From Faecalibacterium duncaniae (GTDB lineage: Bacteria; Bacillota; Clostridia; Oscillospirales; Ruminococcaceae), in contig NZ_CP048437.1 in the NCBI RefSeq assembly GCF_010509575.1, positions 3,038,001 to 3,102,000 on the forward strand: a DNA stretch of 64,000 nt, written 5' to 3'. This document shows, piece after piece, positions 47,175 through 55,240 of the stretch. The position numbers and the translations under genes were made by a program. The number at the start of each line of letters is the position of its first letter. The stretch's first letter is position 1. The notes below the pieces were generated by a model. It was not told the DNA's origin. It saw nothing but the letters and a program-made list of their open reading frames with translations, and made no database searches.

Positions 47175-47840
47175 ATGAAAGTTTGTATTGCAGGCGGCGG
47201 GCGTGTTGGGCGGTATCTGGCCCAGAGCCTGCTGACGAACCACCATTCGGTGGTCATCATTGAACCCATCGAGGCCCAGTGCCGGATGCTGGCAGATTCG
47301 CTGGACATCCCCGTGATCTGCGGCGATTCCATCAGCGTGGACACCCTGCGCACCGCCGATGTTGGCAGCTGCAACGCCTTTGTGGCCGTGACCGGCTCGG
47401 ATGAGGACAACCTCGTGGCCTGTCAGATCGCCAAGCGGGAGTTCGGCGTGGACCGCACCGTGGCCCGGGCCTCCAACCCGAAAAACCGGGAGCTGCTGCA
47501 CACCTTAGGCGTGGACACCGTGGTCTGCGGCACCGACAACCTGAGCCACATTCTGGAACGGGAGATCGAGACGGATACCATCCGCCAGCTGCTCAGCCTG
47601 GGCGGCGGCACGGCCAGCCTGAACGAGATCCTGCTGCCCGAGAACTTCAAGTTTGCGGGCAAGGCCATCATGGATGTGCCCATTCCCGGCGATGCCATTC
47701 TGGTCAGCATCACCCGCGACACCGAGTTCATCATCCCCCACGGCAACACCGTTCTGCTGCCCTGGGACCGCATCCTGGTGCTGACGCAGGACGATACCTT
47801 GCACCTGCTGACCGATGCCTGGGAGCTGAACAGCAAGTGA
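47175..47840 (+). CDS. trkA: TrkA-family potassium channel/transport regulator
   Basis: 221 residues. Residues 1-130 are TrkA-N with a canonical nucleotide loop (CIAGGGRVGRYLAQSLL, then VVIIEP). Residues 140-221 are TrkA-C (LNEILLPENFKFAGKAIMDV and the last strands HGNTVLLPWDRILVLTQDD). It probably gates a potassium transporter in response to NAD(H) or cyclic di-AMP, as in the family. ATG 47175 follows GAGGTG; the frame opens at 47124 without a good ribosome site. The next gene overlaps by 4 bases. Confidence 0.88.
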   Translation: MKVCIAGGGRVGRYLAQSLLTNHHSVVIIEPIEAQCRMLADSLDIPVICGDSISVDTLRTADVGSCNAFVAVTGSDEDNLVACQIAKREFGVDRTVARASNPKNRELLHTLGVDTVVCGTDNLSHILEREIETDTIRQLLSLGGGTASLNEILLPENFKFAGKAIMDVPIPGDAILVSITRDTEFIIPHGNTVLLPWDRILVLTQDDTLHLLTDAWELNSK

Positions 47841-48268
47841 CGGAGCGGGAGCTGCGCCGCACGGCGCTCATCATCCCGCCCCGGGGCCGGGCTGTGCTCT
47901 GCTGCTGGGCCGCCATCCCGGGCCTGTTGGCGGCTCCCTTTGTGTTCTGGCAGAGCCTGCCTGCCGGGGTGGTGTTCTGCCTGCTCTGGGCCGCACTGGT
48001 GGCGGTGGTGTACCAGCGCGCCTGCAGCTATGCCGCCGCGCTGGGCGCGGAGACCCTGACGGTGTACTCCGGCATCGTCTTCCCGCTGCGGCGGGCGATC
48101 CGATGCAGGGCCGTAACAGGGCTGTTCCAGCTGCGCACGCCGCTGCTCCGGCTGGCAGGGGTATCGGTGGTCGTCATCACGGCACCGGGCACGCGGCTTA
48201 TTTTACCGGCGGTCCCGGCAGAGCAGGCCGCTGCCCTCACCCATGCCCTTGCGGAGGAGATCCGATGA
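47837..48268 (+). CDS. PH-domain membrane protein, YdbS-like
   Basis: 143 residues. Two membrane segments (about 20-60, VLCCWAAIPGLLAAPFVFW and GVVFCLLWAALVAVVY) precede a bacterial PH (bPH2) domain containing ETLTVYSGIVFPLRRAI and LRLAGVSVVVITAPGTRL. The start is GTG 47837, overlapping the trkA stop as GTGA. Together with the next gene it resembles the YdbS/YdbT pair of Bacillus, membrane proteins of uncertain role. Confidence 0.72.
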   Translation: MTERELRRTALIIPPRGRAVLCCWAAIPGLLAAPFVFWQSLPAGVVFCLLWAALVAVVYQRACSYAAALGAETLTVYSGIVFPLRRAIRCRAVTGLFQLRTPLLRLAGVSVVVITAPGTRLILPAVPAEQAAALTHALAEEIR

Positions 48269-49641
48269 ATGAACGCCGCCTGCACCCCTTTACCGTCCTG
48301 CGGTTTCTGCGCAAGACGCTGGTGGTCTATCTGCTGCCGCTGGTTCAGGTGCTGTTTGAGCGGAACTGGACAGCCCTGCACACGGCTCTGCGGCAGGATG
48401 CGCTGCTGTTCCTCTTACTCTGCGCAGTGAGCTGGGGCATCCTGCGTGTGAGCAGCTGGAGCATGGATGACACCGGAGTCTTTCATCTGTACTGGCGGCT
48501 GGGCATCCGGCTGGATCGTGCCCTGCGGGGCGAGATGCTGGCGGCACTGACCATCGACCGGCCCCTGCTCTACCGGATGGCCGGGGCAAGCCGCCTGACC
48601 CTTTACCCGGTGGGCGCGGTGCAAAAGCACACCCTTTCGGTCTGCCTGCCCAAAGCCGATGCCGAGGCGGTGGCAGACCAGCTGATGCCTCTAGTAAATC
48701 CTACCCTGCACCGGCCCGCCGGAGGGGAACGGGCGGCACTGGGCTTTCTGGGGGCCAACGGCCTCTCCACGCTGGCCCTGTTCGTGCTGGCCGTACGCCA
48801 GACCCGGGATGTTCCGGACTGGAACCCTGCCGTTTTTGCCCAGATCCAGGTGAACTTTCTGGCCCAATTCGCGGCGCGGTGGCTCCCTGCAGGCGCGGCG
48901 TGGCTGCTGGCGGCCGCAGGCTTTCTGCTGGGGGCCAGCCTGATGCGCAGCTTTGCCCAGACCGTGCACTACACTGTCTGGCACACGGCCGACCAGATCG
49001 GCAGCCGGGGCGGCTGGCTGGGGCACTTCGAGTGCCGGGTGCGGACAAGCGAGATCAGCTTTGCAGATGTCCGCATCTCCCCCGCCGCCCGGCTGATGAA
49101 ACGCTGGCCGGTCTTTGTAACCGCGGGCGGCTGCTCCCCCGAGCTGCCGCTGTTCGTCTACCGCAGCGGCGAGGAGGCATTGTTCCGGGAGCTGCTGCCG
49201 GAGTTCCGGATGCCGCCTGACCTGCTGGCCCGCACCGAGCAGCGCAGTCTCATCTTTTTTGCACCGGCAGGCATTCCCTTTGCCCTCTGCCTCCTGCTGA
49301 CGCTGGTCTCGGCCACAGTGCTGCCCCAGCTGACCGTGACCCTGCTCATCCCCACGCTCTTCTTTGGGGCACTGCTGGCCGGGGCCGCGGCCGGCTACCG
49401 ACGGGAGGGCCTCTGGCTGCGGGAGGGCCGCATGACCCTGCGGCGGCAGCAGGGGCTCTACCTGCACTGCATCTGTGTGTTTCACCCGGATGTCTGCCTG
49501 ACCGCAGCACAAAGCCCCTGGGCTGCCAGCGTTGGCCGCACCAACCTGACCCTGACCTTTCCCGGCTGGGTAAAGCTCAAGGTGAGGAGCGTGCCGCTGC
49601 GGGATGCGGAGAATTTTTTCAGATTTATGGAAACGAATTAA
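48265..49641 (+). CDS. PH-domain membrane protein, YdbT-like
   Basis: 458 residues with three membrane regions: near the N-terminus (LVVYLLPLVQVLF with ALLFLLLCAVSWGIL), in the middle (WLLAAAGFLLGASL) and near residue 340 (FALCLLLTLVSATVLP). Between them are bacterial PH domain repeats, as in GVFHLYWRLGIRLDRALRGE and the final GWVKLKVRSVPLRDAENFF. The start ATG 48265 overlaps the previous stop as ATGA, so the pair is cotranslated. A palindromic repeat begins directly at the stop codon. Function unknown. Confidence 0.75.
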   Translation: MNERRLHPFTVLRFLRKTLVVYLLPLVQVLFERNWTALHTALRQDALLFLLLCAVSWGILRVSSWSMDDTGVFHLYWRLGIRLDRALRGEMLAALTIDRPLLYRMAGASRLTLYPVGAVQKHTLSVCLPKADAEAVADQLMPLVNPTLHRPAGGERAALGFLGANGLSTLALFVLAVRQTRDVPDWNPAVFAQIQVNFLAQFAARWLPAGAAWLLAAAGFLLGASLMRSFAQTVHYTVWHTADQIGSRGGWLGHFECRVRTSEISFADVRISPAARLMKRWPVFVTAGGCSPELPLFVYRSGEEALFRELLPEFRMPPDLLARTEQRSLIFFAPAGIPFALCLLLTLVSATVLPQLTVTLLIPTLFFGALLAGAAAGYRREGLWLREGRMTLRRQQGLYLHCICVFHPDVCLTAAQSPWAASVGRTNLTLTFPGWVKLKVRSVPLRDAENFFRFMETN

Positions 49642-49695
49642 ACCTCTCAGCCGCCGATCGGCGACAGCTCTCCCAATAGGGGGAGTCCTTGGCAT
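49641..49695 (+). repeat. Palindromic intergenic repeat, copy 3
   Basis: Starts AACCTCTCAG at the last base of the TAA stop of the preceding gene, then GCCGATCGGC and GCTCTCCC-AATA-GGGGGAGTCC and TTGGC. A half-length copy without the right terminal repeat. Confidence 0.75.
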
Positions 49696-49735
49696 AAAGA
49701 TAAAGCTATTTGTTTTTAGGGGAAGTAAAATTGTT

Positions 49736-50392
49736 ATGATTCATACGGTATTATTTGATTTGGACGGCACTTTGCTGAACACCATCGATGACCTGGCCGA
49801 TGCAGGCAACTGGGTGTGCGCACAGCACGGGTGGCCGGAGTTTACGGTGGAGCAGTTCAAGCACATGGTGGGCAACGGCATCCCGAAGCTCGTGGAGCGG
49901 TTTTCGCCCGCCGATGCCCGCACACCGGAGCAGCTGGCCGCTACGCTGGCGGAGTTTACCGCCCGGTACGATGCCCACAAGGAGGACAAGACCGCGCCTT
50001 ACCCGGGCATTGCTGCCCTCATTGACGCGCTGAACACCGCGGGCGTGCAGTGCGCAGTGTTCTCCAACAAGGCTGACCCGCTGTGCGGCAAGATCATCGA
50101 GCATTATTTCGGGGCAGGTCGGTTTGTTCTGGTGCGGGGCAGCCGCCCGGGCGTGCCCACCAAGCCCGACCCCACCGGTGTTTACAGCCTGATGCAGGAC
50201 CTGCACGCAGACCCTGCCAGCACCCTGTTTGTGGGCGACAGCGATGTAGATATCCTGACCGGGCACAATGCCGGTCTACCTGCCATGGGGGCGCTGTGGG
50301 GCTTCCGGGGCCGCGCAGAACTGACTGCTGCCGGAGCCGATGCACTGGCCGGCGTGCCTGAGGATATTTTAGAATACGTTAGAACACATTAA
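49736..50392 (+). CDS. gph: HAD-family hydrolase, phosphoglycolate phosphatase-like
   Basis: Cytoplasmic phosphatase of 218 residues. HAD motifs: FDLDGTLLNT (nucleophile Asp8, acid/base Asp10), VFSNKAD (motif II), the Lys in VPTKPDPTG, and VGDSDVDILTGHNAG (motif IV), with a four-helix cap (DLADAGNWVCAQHG onwards). The pattern fits the phosphoglycolate phosphatase group, but specificity is uncertain. ATG 49736 follows AGGGGAAG. Monocistronic, ends at the terminator at 50401. Confidence 0.87.
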   Translation: MIHTVLFDLDGTLLNTIDDLADAGNWVCAQHGWPEFTVEQFKHMVGNGIPKLVERFSPADARTPEQLAATLAEFTARYDAHKEDKTAPYPGIAALIDALNTAGVQCAVFSNKADPLCGKIIEHYFGAGRFVLVRGSRPGVPTKPDPTGVYSLMQDLHADPASTLFVGDSDVDILTGHNAGLPAMGALWGFRGRAELTAAGADALAGVPEDILEYVRTH

Positions 50393-50400
50393 AGGAACGA

Positions 50401-50445
50401 CCCTCTCCGGTGCTGTGAAGCACGGACGGAGAGGGCCGATTTTTA
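50401..50445 (+). terminator. Terminator of the HAD phosphatase gene
   Basis: CCCTCTCCG and CGGAGAGGG arms with inner GTGCT/AGCAC stem, then TTTTTATTT. Confidence 0.82.
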
Positions 50446-50471
50446 TTTGCAGACTGTTCACAGGATGTTTC

Positions 50472-50500
50472 TTGCATAAATTCCCCTGTTTTCCTATAAT
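50472..50500 (+). promoter_or_regulatory. Promoter of the TIM-barrel protein gene
   Basis: TTGCAT (50472-50477), 17 bases, TATAAT (50495-50500). Confidence 0.8.
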
Positions 50501-50544
50501 ATAGTTCCTATTTGAAACAATTGAGAAACGGAGGACTTGCCCCC

Positions 50545-51213
50545 ATGGCAGCTGAAAAGAAAACTTCCCCCAACGTAGAGAGCCGCCTGCGCCACAACAT
50601 CCTGAAAATGCCCCAGGAGGTGTATGCCGCCAGCGGCATCGTCATCAACGGGCGGCGGCTGAAAAGCTTTGTATTCACCACCGACCTTGCCATCATCCGC
50701 AACTGCGACGCGGACGCGGTGTTCGCGGTCTATCCTTTCACGCCACAGCAGGCCATCAGCGATGCCATCATCAAGGCATCCTACATCCCGGTGTTCTGCG
50801 GTGTGGGCGGCGGCACCACCCATGGCGTGCGCACCCTGAACCTTGCCCGCGACGTGGAGAGCCAGGGTGCCATGGGCGTGGTGCTCAATTCCCCCATCTC
50901 TGACCTGAACCTGCTGGCGGTCTCGCGGGTGGTGGACATCCCGGTCATCATCACAGTAACAAAAGAGAACACCAACATCCAGAGCCGCATTGATTCCGGG
51001 GCATCCATCCTGAATGTGGCCTGCAGCACCGACACGCCCCGGGTGGTGGCAAAGATCCGGGAGCAGTTCCCGGATGTGCCCATCATCGCCAGCGGCGGCA
51101 AAACCGGCGAGAGCATTTCCGCCACCATTGCGGCGGGTGCCAACGCCATTACCTACACGCCGCCCTCTCCGGCTGTGCTGTTCAAGGAAATGATGGAGAA
51201 ATATCGGGAATGA
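50545..51213 (+). CDS. TIM-barrel-fold protein of uncertain function
   Basis: 222 residues. The pattern of alternating strands and helices, and the phosphate-binding-like end PIIASGGKTGESISATIAAG then ANAITYTPPS, point to a beta/alpha barrel related to NanE, KDPG aldolase or quinolinate phosphoribosyltransferase. The stretch YIPVFCGVGGGTTHGVRTLN is unusual. No catalytic residue set can be assigned with confidence. ATG 50545 lies after GGAGG; an earlier in-frame start at 50512 lies upstream of that site. Monocistronic between its promoter and terminator. Confidence 0.7.
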   Translation: MAAEKKTSPNVESRLRHNILKMPQEVYAASGIVINGRRLKSFVFTTDLAIIRNCDADAVFAVYPFTPQQAISDAIIKASYIPVFCGVGGGTTHGVRTLNLARDVESQGAMGVVLNSPISDLNLLAVSRVVDIPVIITVTKENTNIQSRIDSGASILNVACSTDTPRVVAKIREQFPDVPIIASGGKTGESISATIAAGANAITYTPPSPAVLFKEMMEKYRE

Positions 51214-51220
51214 TTTACGC

Positions 51221-51258
51221 AAGACGCTGTAACTTTTTTCTGTTACAGCGTCTTTTTT
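51221..51258 (+). terminator. Terminator of the TIM-barrel protein gene
   Basis: AAGACGCTGTAAC and GTTACAGCGTCTT arms, then TTTT. Confidence 0.85.
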
Positions 51259-51310
51259 ACGCCATGAAAGGAGATATTTCAGAAATTTTTGAATTTTTGC
51301 GAAATAATTG

Positions 51311-51339
51311 TTGACAAATCGCGGTCGATTGGCTATAAT
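51311..51339 (+). promoter_or_regulatory. Promoter of the tRNA-Met/tRNA-Glu unit
   Basis: TTGACA (51311-51316), 17 bases, TATAAT (51334-51339): perfect consensus, 35 bases before tRNA-Met. Confidence 0.9.
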
Positions 51340-51373
51340 AATAAAGCACTGTTCAAGTGCACAAAATAAATAT

Positions 51374-51450
51374 GGCGGTATAGCTCAGTTGGCTAGAGCA
51401 TTCGGTTCATACCCGAAGTGTCACCGGTTCAAATCCAGTTACCGCTACCA
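51374..51450 (+). tRNA. tRNA-Met (CAT)
   Basis: Cloverleaf with anticodon stem TTCGG/CCGAA, loop TTCATAC giving CAT, and encoded CCA. The acceptor ends in a G-U pair. The T-loop TTCAAATC fits the elongator class; initiator is less likely because the anticodon stem lacks the GGG/CCC pairs. Confidence 0.93.
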
Positions 51451-51454
51451 CGTT

Positions 51455-51538
51455 ACAGAGTTTCGCTAAGATAAGGGGGACGGTCGTCCGCAGTAGTGGA
51501 TGATGGATGTCGGAGGTTTTAGCGAAGCTCTGTGTTTT
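51455..51538 (+). other. Large stem-loop between tRNA-Met and tRNA-Glu
   Basis: 15-base arms at 51455-51469 and 51519-51533 (ACAGAGTTTCGCTAA with TTAGCGAAGCTCTGT, one G-U pair) enclose 49 bases that contain a GGAC/GTCC hairpin. GTTTTTG follows the stem, so it can terminate transcription or be the 3' end of a small RNA, three bases before tRNA-Glu. Confidence 0.6.
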
Positions 51539-51541
51539 TGA

Positions 51542-51616
51542 GGCCCGTTGGTCAAGCGGTTAAGACACGGCCCTTTCACGGCTGTAACATGGGTTCGATT
51601 CCCGTACGGGTCACCA
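51542..51616 (+). tRNA. tRNA-Glu (TTC)
   Basis: Acceptor GGCCCGT/ACGGGTC, anticodon loop CTTTCAC giving TTC, encoded CCA. Confidence 0.95.
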
Positions 51617-51650
51617 AAAAGCTTCTGATTGAAAAATCAGGAGCTTTTTT
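51617..51650 (+). terminator. Terminator after tRNA-Glu
   Basis: AAAAGCTTCTGATT and AATCAGGAGCTTTTTT arms with a GAAA loop. Confidence 0.85.
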
Positions 51651-51672
51651 CTTTTTGTTTTTTCTACACAAC

Positions 51673-51711
51673 AAAACCCCGCCGTCTGCATCACGCGGAC
51701 GGCGGGGTTTT
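51673..51711 (-). terminator. Terminator of serS
   Basis: AAAACCCCGCCGTC and GACGGCGGGGTTTT arms, followed by TGTTGTG on the minus strand. Confidence 0.82.
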
Positions 51712-51747
51712 CAACATTTTATGAGTGCTTTGTGGAAAAGCTCAGGC

Positions 51748-53079
51748 TCAGCCCTTCTTGTGGGTAGGAACCATAACTTCCAGGCCGCCCATGTAGGGCT
51801 GCAGCACCTTGGGGATGGTCACGGAGCCATCGGCCTGCAGATGATTCTCCAGGAAGGCGATCAGCATACGCGGAGGAGCCACGCAGGTGTTGTTCAGGGT
51901 GTGGGCCAGATAGGTCTTGCCGTCCTTGCCCTTGACGCGGATGTGCAGGCGGCGTGCCTGTGCATCGCCCAGGTTGGAGCAGGAGCAGACCTCGAAGTAC
52001 TTCTGCTGGCGGGGGCTCCAGGCCTCGATATCGCAGCTCTTGACCTTCAGGTCAGCCAGATCGCCGGAGCAGCAGTTCAGCTGGCGCACGGGGATCTCCA
52101 TGCTGCGGAACAGCTCCACAGAGTTCTTCCAGAGCTTCTCGTACCAGTCGGCGCTCTCCTCGGGACGGCAGACCACGATCATCTCCTGCTTCTCGAACTG
52201 ATGGATGCGGTAGATGCCGCGCTCCTCGATGCCGTGTGCGCCCTTCTCCTTGCGGAAGCAGGGGCTGTAGGAGGTCAGGGTCAGGGGCAGAGTTGCCTCG
52301 TCCAGGGTCTGGTCGATGAAGCGGCCGATCATGGTGTGCTCACTGGTACCGATCAGGTACAGATCCTCGCCCTCGATCTTGTACATCATGGCATCCATTT
52401 CGGGGAAGGACATCACGCCCTGCACCACGTTGCCGTGCATCATAAAGGGAGGAATGACATAGGTGAAGCCCTTGTCGATCATAAAGTCGCGGGCATAAGC
52501 CAGCACAGCCTCGTGCAGGCGGGCAATGTTGCCCAGCAGGTAGTAGAAGCCATTGCCGGCAACGCGGCCTGCAGCATCCATATCGATGCCGTCAAAGCTC
52601 TCCATGATCTCGGTGTGGTACGGGATGGGGAAATCGGGCACCACAGGCTCGCCAAAGCGCTGAGCCTCCACGTTGTAGGTGTCATCGGGGCCGATGGGCA
52701 CGCTGGGGTCGATCATCTGGGGGATGGTGTACATGATCTCCTGGATGCGGTCAGCCAGCTTGGCTTCCTCGGCTTCCAGCTCTGCCATCTTGTCCGCGTC
52801 GGCCTTGACGGCGGCATTGTTGGCATCGATCTGTGCCTGCAGCTGGGCCTTCTGGGCCTCATCGGTGCACTTCTTCAGCTGACCGAACAGGGGGCCGTTG
52901 GCCTTGCTCAGCTTGTTGCGGGCAGCCTTCAGGCTCTCAACTTCCTTCAGGCACTCGCGGTACTTTGCGTCCTTCTCGATGACTTCATCCACCAGAGGGA
53001 GCTTGGCATCCTGGAACTTCTTCTTGATGTTTTCCTTGACAGCATCCGGGTTGTCACGGACAAATTTGATATCAAGCAT
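51748..53079 (-). CDS. serS: Seryl-tRNA synthetase
   Basis: 443 residues, normal length for the bacterial enzyme that charges tRNA-Ser. The N-terminal antiparallel coiled-coil arm (about residues 30-105, rich in Lys, Glu and Ala) binds the tRNA long arm. Class II motifs follow: SPCFRKEKGAHG (motif 2 region), the serine-binding stretch IGTSEHTMIGRF, and the C-terminal LNNTCVAPPRMLIAFLENH (motif 3). ATG 53079 follows AAGGAG. It is transcribed alone, and separated from parB by a palindromic repeat. Confidence 0.96.
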   Translation of the reverse strand: MLDIKFVRDNPDAVKENIKKKFQDAKLPLVDEVIEKDAKYRECLKEVESLKAARNKLSKANGPLFGQLKKCTDEAQKAQLQAQIDANNAAVKADADKMAELEAEEAKLADRIQEIMYTIPQMIDPSVPIGPDDTYNVEAQRFGEPVVPDFPIPYHTEIMESFDGIDMDAAGRVAGNGFYYLLGNIARLHEAVLAYARDFMIDKGFTYVIPPFMMHGNVVQGVMSFPEMDAMMYKIEGEDLYLIGTSEHTMIGRFIDQTLDEATLPLTLTSYSPCFRKEKGAHGIEERGIYRIHQFEKQEMIVVCRPEESADWYEKLWKNSVELFRSMEIPVRQLNCCSGDLADLKVKSCDIEAWSPRQQKYFEVCSCSNLGDAQARRLHIRVKGKDGKTYLAHTLNNTCVAPPRMLIAFLENHLQADGSVTIPKVLQPYMGGLEVMVPTHKKG

Positions 53080-53202
53080 GATTTACTCTCCTTACTCTAT
53101 TTCGGTTCGCATGGGGCGGGTAAGCCCTTTCCCATGCCGTTCAAAGGCGGCGTGCGCCTTAGATCGCTATGTTTTTCTTCTCGGGCAGGCTTGCCTTCGT
53201 AC

Positions 53203-53323
53203 AACCTCTCAGTCGGGCTTGCGCCCGCCAGCTCCCCTAGCAGGGGAGCCTCTGGCGTATACGAAAAGCTTCCATCGGCTGCCAAGGCCCCTCCTACTGG
53301 GCAACAACAATGACGGAGAGGTT
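53203..53323. repeat. Palindromic intergenic repeat, copy 4
   Basis: AACCTCTC at 53203 and GAGAGGTT ending at 53323. Contains CGGGC-TTG-CGCCCG and GCTCCCC-TAGCA-GGGGAGC. The right end touches the stop codon of parB, so the gene runs straight into the repeat. Confidence 0.85.
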
Positions 53324-54192
53324 TAATCCTCAACCTGATATTGCCCTAATAAGTTTGCAAAAGCCTTCAGCTGCTCATCTGAGTAGAAATGGACGGTCAG
53401 CTTGCCCTTGCCGTCGTGGTAGGCCACATTGACCTCACTGCCCAGTGCCTGCTTCAGGCTCTCCTCCACCTCCACAGGCAGGGTGCCGCGCGGGGCGGGC
53501 TCCACAGGCTCTTTGGGGGGCTTGGCCAGCTTTTTGCACAGGGCCTCTGCCTGCCGGACATTCAGCTCATGGTCGGCAATGATCTGTGCCGCCTGCTCCT
53601 GCAGCTCCGGGGTGGGCAGGCCCAGCACCACCTTTGCGTGGCCGGTGGTGAGGAAACCGCCCTTCAGCAGCTCCAACACCGTTTCGGGCAGGTTGAGCAG
53701 ACGCAGGCTGTTGGCCAGCGCACTGCGGCTCTTGCCCAGTTTGCGGGCGGCCTGCTCCTGGGTCAGGTCACAGCGGGTCATCAGCTCCCGGATGCCCAGT
53801 GCTTCTTCCACCGGGTCCAGATCCTCGCGCTGAAGGTTTTCCACCAGCGCCAGCTCCATGGCCTGCTCATCTGTGACATCCTTCACGACGACAGGAGCCT
53901 CGGTCAGGCCCGCCATCCGGCAGGCACGCCAACGGCGCTCACCGGCCACGATGAGATAGCGGTCCACCCCGTGGGGCCGCACCGCGATGGGCTGCAGCAA
54001 ACCGTGCTCTGAGATGCTGGCCGCCAGCTCTGCCAGCGTTTCCTCATCAAAGGTCTTGCGGGGCTGGGCCGGGTCCGGCTCGATCTCCCGCAGGGGCAGT
54101 GTCTCGATCCGGTTATCGGACTCAAAACTGGGGGCTGTGTCCTCAAACAGACTTTCCAGGCCCCGGCCCAGTCCTCCTCTTTTTTTTGCCAT
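53323..54192 (-). CDS. parB: Chromosome partitioning protein ParB (Spo0J)
   Basis: DNA-binding CTPase-type clamp protein of 289 residues that loads on parS sites for origin segregation. Motifs: N-terminal GLGRGLESLF (ParA contact), the CTP-binding stretches VAGERRWRACRMAG and ALVENLQREDLDPVEEA, then the helix-turn-helix LTQEQAARKLGKSRSALANS, and a C-terminal dimer domain. ATG 54192 lies 3 bases after the parA stop, and the two are one operon. Distinguished from noc (55241) by the N-terminal GLGRGL motif. Confidence 0.94.
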   Translation of the reverse strand: MAKKRGGLGRGLESLFEDTAPSFESDNRIETLPLREIEPDPAQPRKTFDEETLAELAASISEHGLLQPIAVRPHGVDRYLIVAGERRWRACRMAGLTEAPVVVKDVTDEQAMELALVENLQREDLDPVEEALGIRELMTRCDLTQEQAARKLGKSRSALANSLRLLNLPETVLELLKGGFLTTGHAKVVLGLPTPELQEQAAQIIADHELNVRQAEALCKKLAKPPKEPVEPAPRGTLPVEVEESLKQALGSEVNVAYHDGKGKLTVHFYSDEQLKAFANLLGQYQVED

Positions 54193-54195
54193 AGG

Positions 54196-55047
54196 TTACG
54201 CTTCCCCCTGCTTCACTTGTTCCAGTGCGCTTTTCTGCTCGGCGGGGGCACTGTTCCCTTTTGTGCGGCGGCGTGCCGGTTCATGCGGGCGGTTGTTCTT
54301 TACGAACTCAATGGCGAGATCCATATAAGCCTCGCTGCCCTTGCCCTTGGGCTCATAGAAATTGATGGGCTGGCCGTAGCTGGGCGCTTCCGAGATGCGG
54401 ATGGTACGCGGGATGGTGGTCTTGTAGACCTTGGTGCCAAAATACTTTTTGACCTGATCCACCACCTGCAGCGTCAGGTTGAACCGCCCGGAGAACATGG
54501 TGAACACCACGCCCTCGATGTCCAGATAGGGGTTGTACTTCTTGCGGATGGTCTTGAGGGTGCTGATGAGCTCCGACAGGCCCTCCAGTGCGTAATACTC
54601 ACACTGGATGGGGATAAGCACGCTGTCGCAGGCGCACAGACCGTTCAGGGTGAGCAGATCCAGGCTGGGCGGGCAGTCCACAAAGATGAAGTCGTAGTCC
54701 TTCTGCACCGAGGCCAGCGCCTTGCGCAGGCGGCTTTCGCGGCCCGGCAGGTCGATCATTTCCAGACCCGCACCCGCAAGCCGGGTGTTGGAACCGATGA
54801 CATCGGTGCGGAACTCGGTCTTGCGGATGGCATCCTTTGCCTCCGCCTCACCGATCAGCAGCTCATAAGTACCCACATCGACACTCCGCTTGGGAATGCC
54901 GTAACCGGTGGTGGTATTGCCCTGCGGGTCCAGATCGACGATGAGCGTCTTTTTGCCCAGAGCCGCAACGCAGGACGAAAGGTTCACGGCCGTGGTGGTC
55001 TTGCCCACGCCGCCTTTTTGGTTTGCAATTGCAACGATTTTAGCCAC
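54196..55047 (-). CDS. parA: Chromosome partitioning ATPase ParA (Soj)
   Basis: 283 residues. Deviant Walker A KGGVGKTT at 11-18 in MAKIVAIANQKGGVGKTTTA, Walker A' DLDPQGNTTTGYG, and Walker B FIFVDCPPSLDLLT. Works with ParB at the origin and, in Bacillus, also regulates DnaA. The basic C-terminal tail (EPARRRTKGNS) is longer than usual. ATG 55047; GGGAGG lies upstream. A parS site lies 30 bases ahead of the start, in the leader of the transcript. Confidence 0.95.
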   Translation of the reverse strand: MAKIVAIANQKGGVGKTTTAVNLSSCVAALGKKTLIVDLDPQGNTTTGYGIPKRSVDVGTYELLIGEAEAKDAIRKTEFRTDVIGSNTRLAGAGLEMIDLPGRESRLRKALASVQKDYDFIFVDCPPSLDLLTLNGLCACDSVLIPIQCEYYALEGLSELISTLKTIRKKYNPYLDIEGVVFTMFSGRFNLTLQVVDQVKKYFGTKVYKTTIPRTIRISEAPSYGQPINFYEPKGKGSEAYMDLAIEFVKNNRPHEPARRRTKGNSAPAEQKSALEQVKQGEA

Positions 55048-55076
55048 GCTCTTTGTTTCCTCCCGGGAAAATTATT

Positions 55077-55092
55077 TGTTCCACGTGGAACA
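55077..55092. promoter_or_regulatory. parS site 1
   Basis: TGTTCCACGTGGAACA, a perfect 16-base palindrome matching the ParB-binding consensus, in the parA leader. Confidence 0.95.
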
Positions 55093-55143
55093 TTCGAGGC
55101 CGGGCCCCGCTGTTTTCCCACCAGCAAAGCCCCTTTAAAGACT

Positions 55144-55172
55144 AGTATAGCACATCAGCGCGGCTTTTTGAA
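55144..55172 (-). promoter_or_regulatory. Promoter of parA-parB
   Basis: TTCAAA (55172-55167), 17 bases, TATACT (55149-55144). It lies upstream of parS site 1, so ParB bound there could affect its own transcription. Confidence 0.6.
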
Positions 55173-55240
55173 CCTGTTTCCTGATTATTTTGCGTAAAAA
55201 CCCTGTGGAATTGCATTTTTTGTGAAAATTGCGATGCGTT

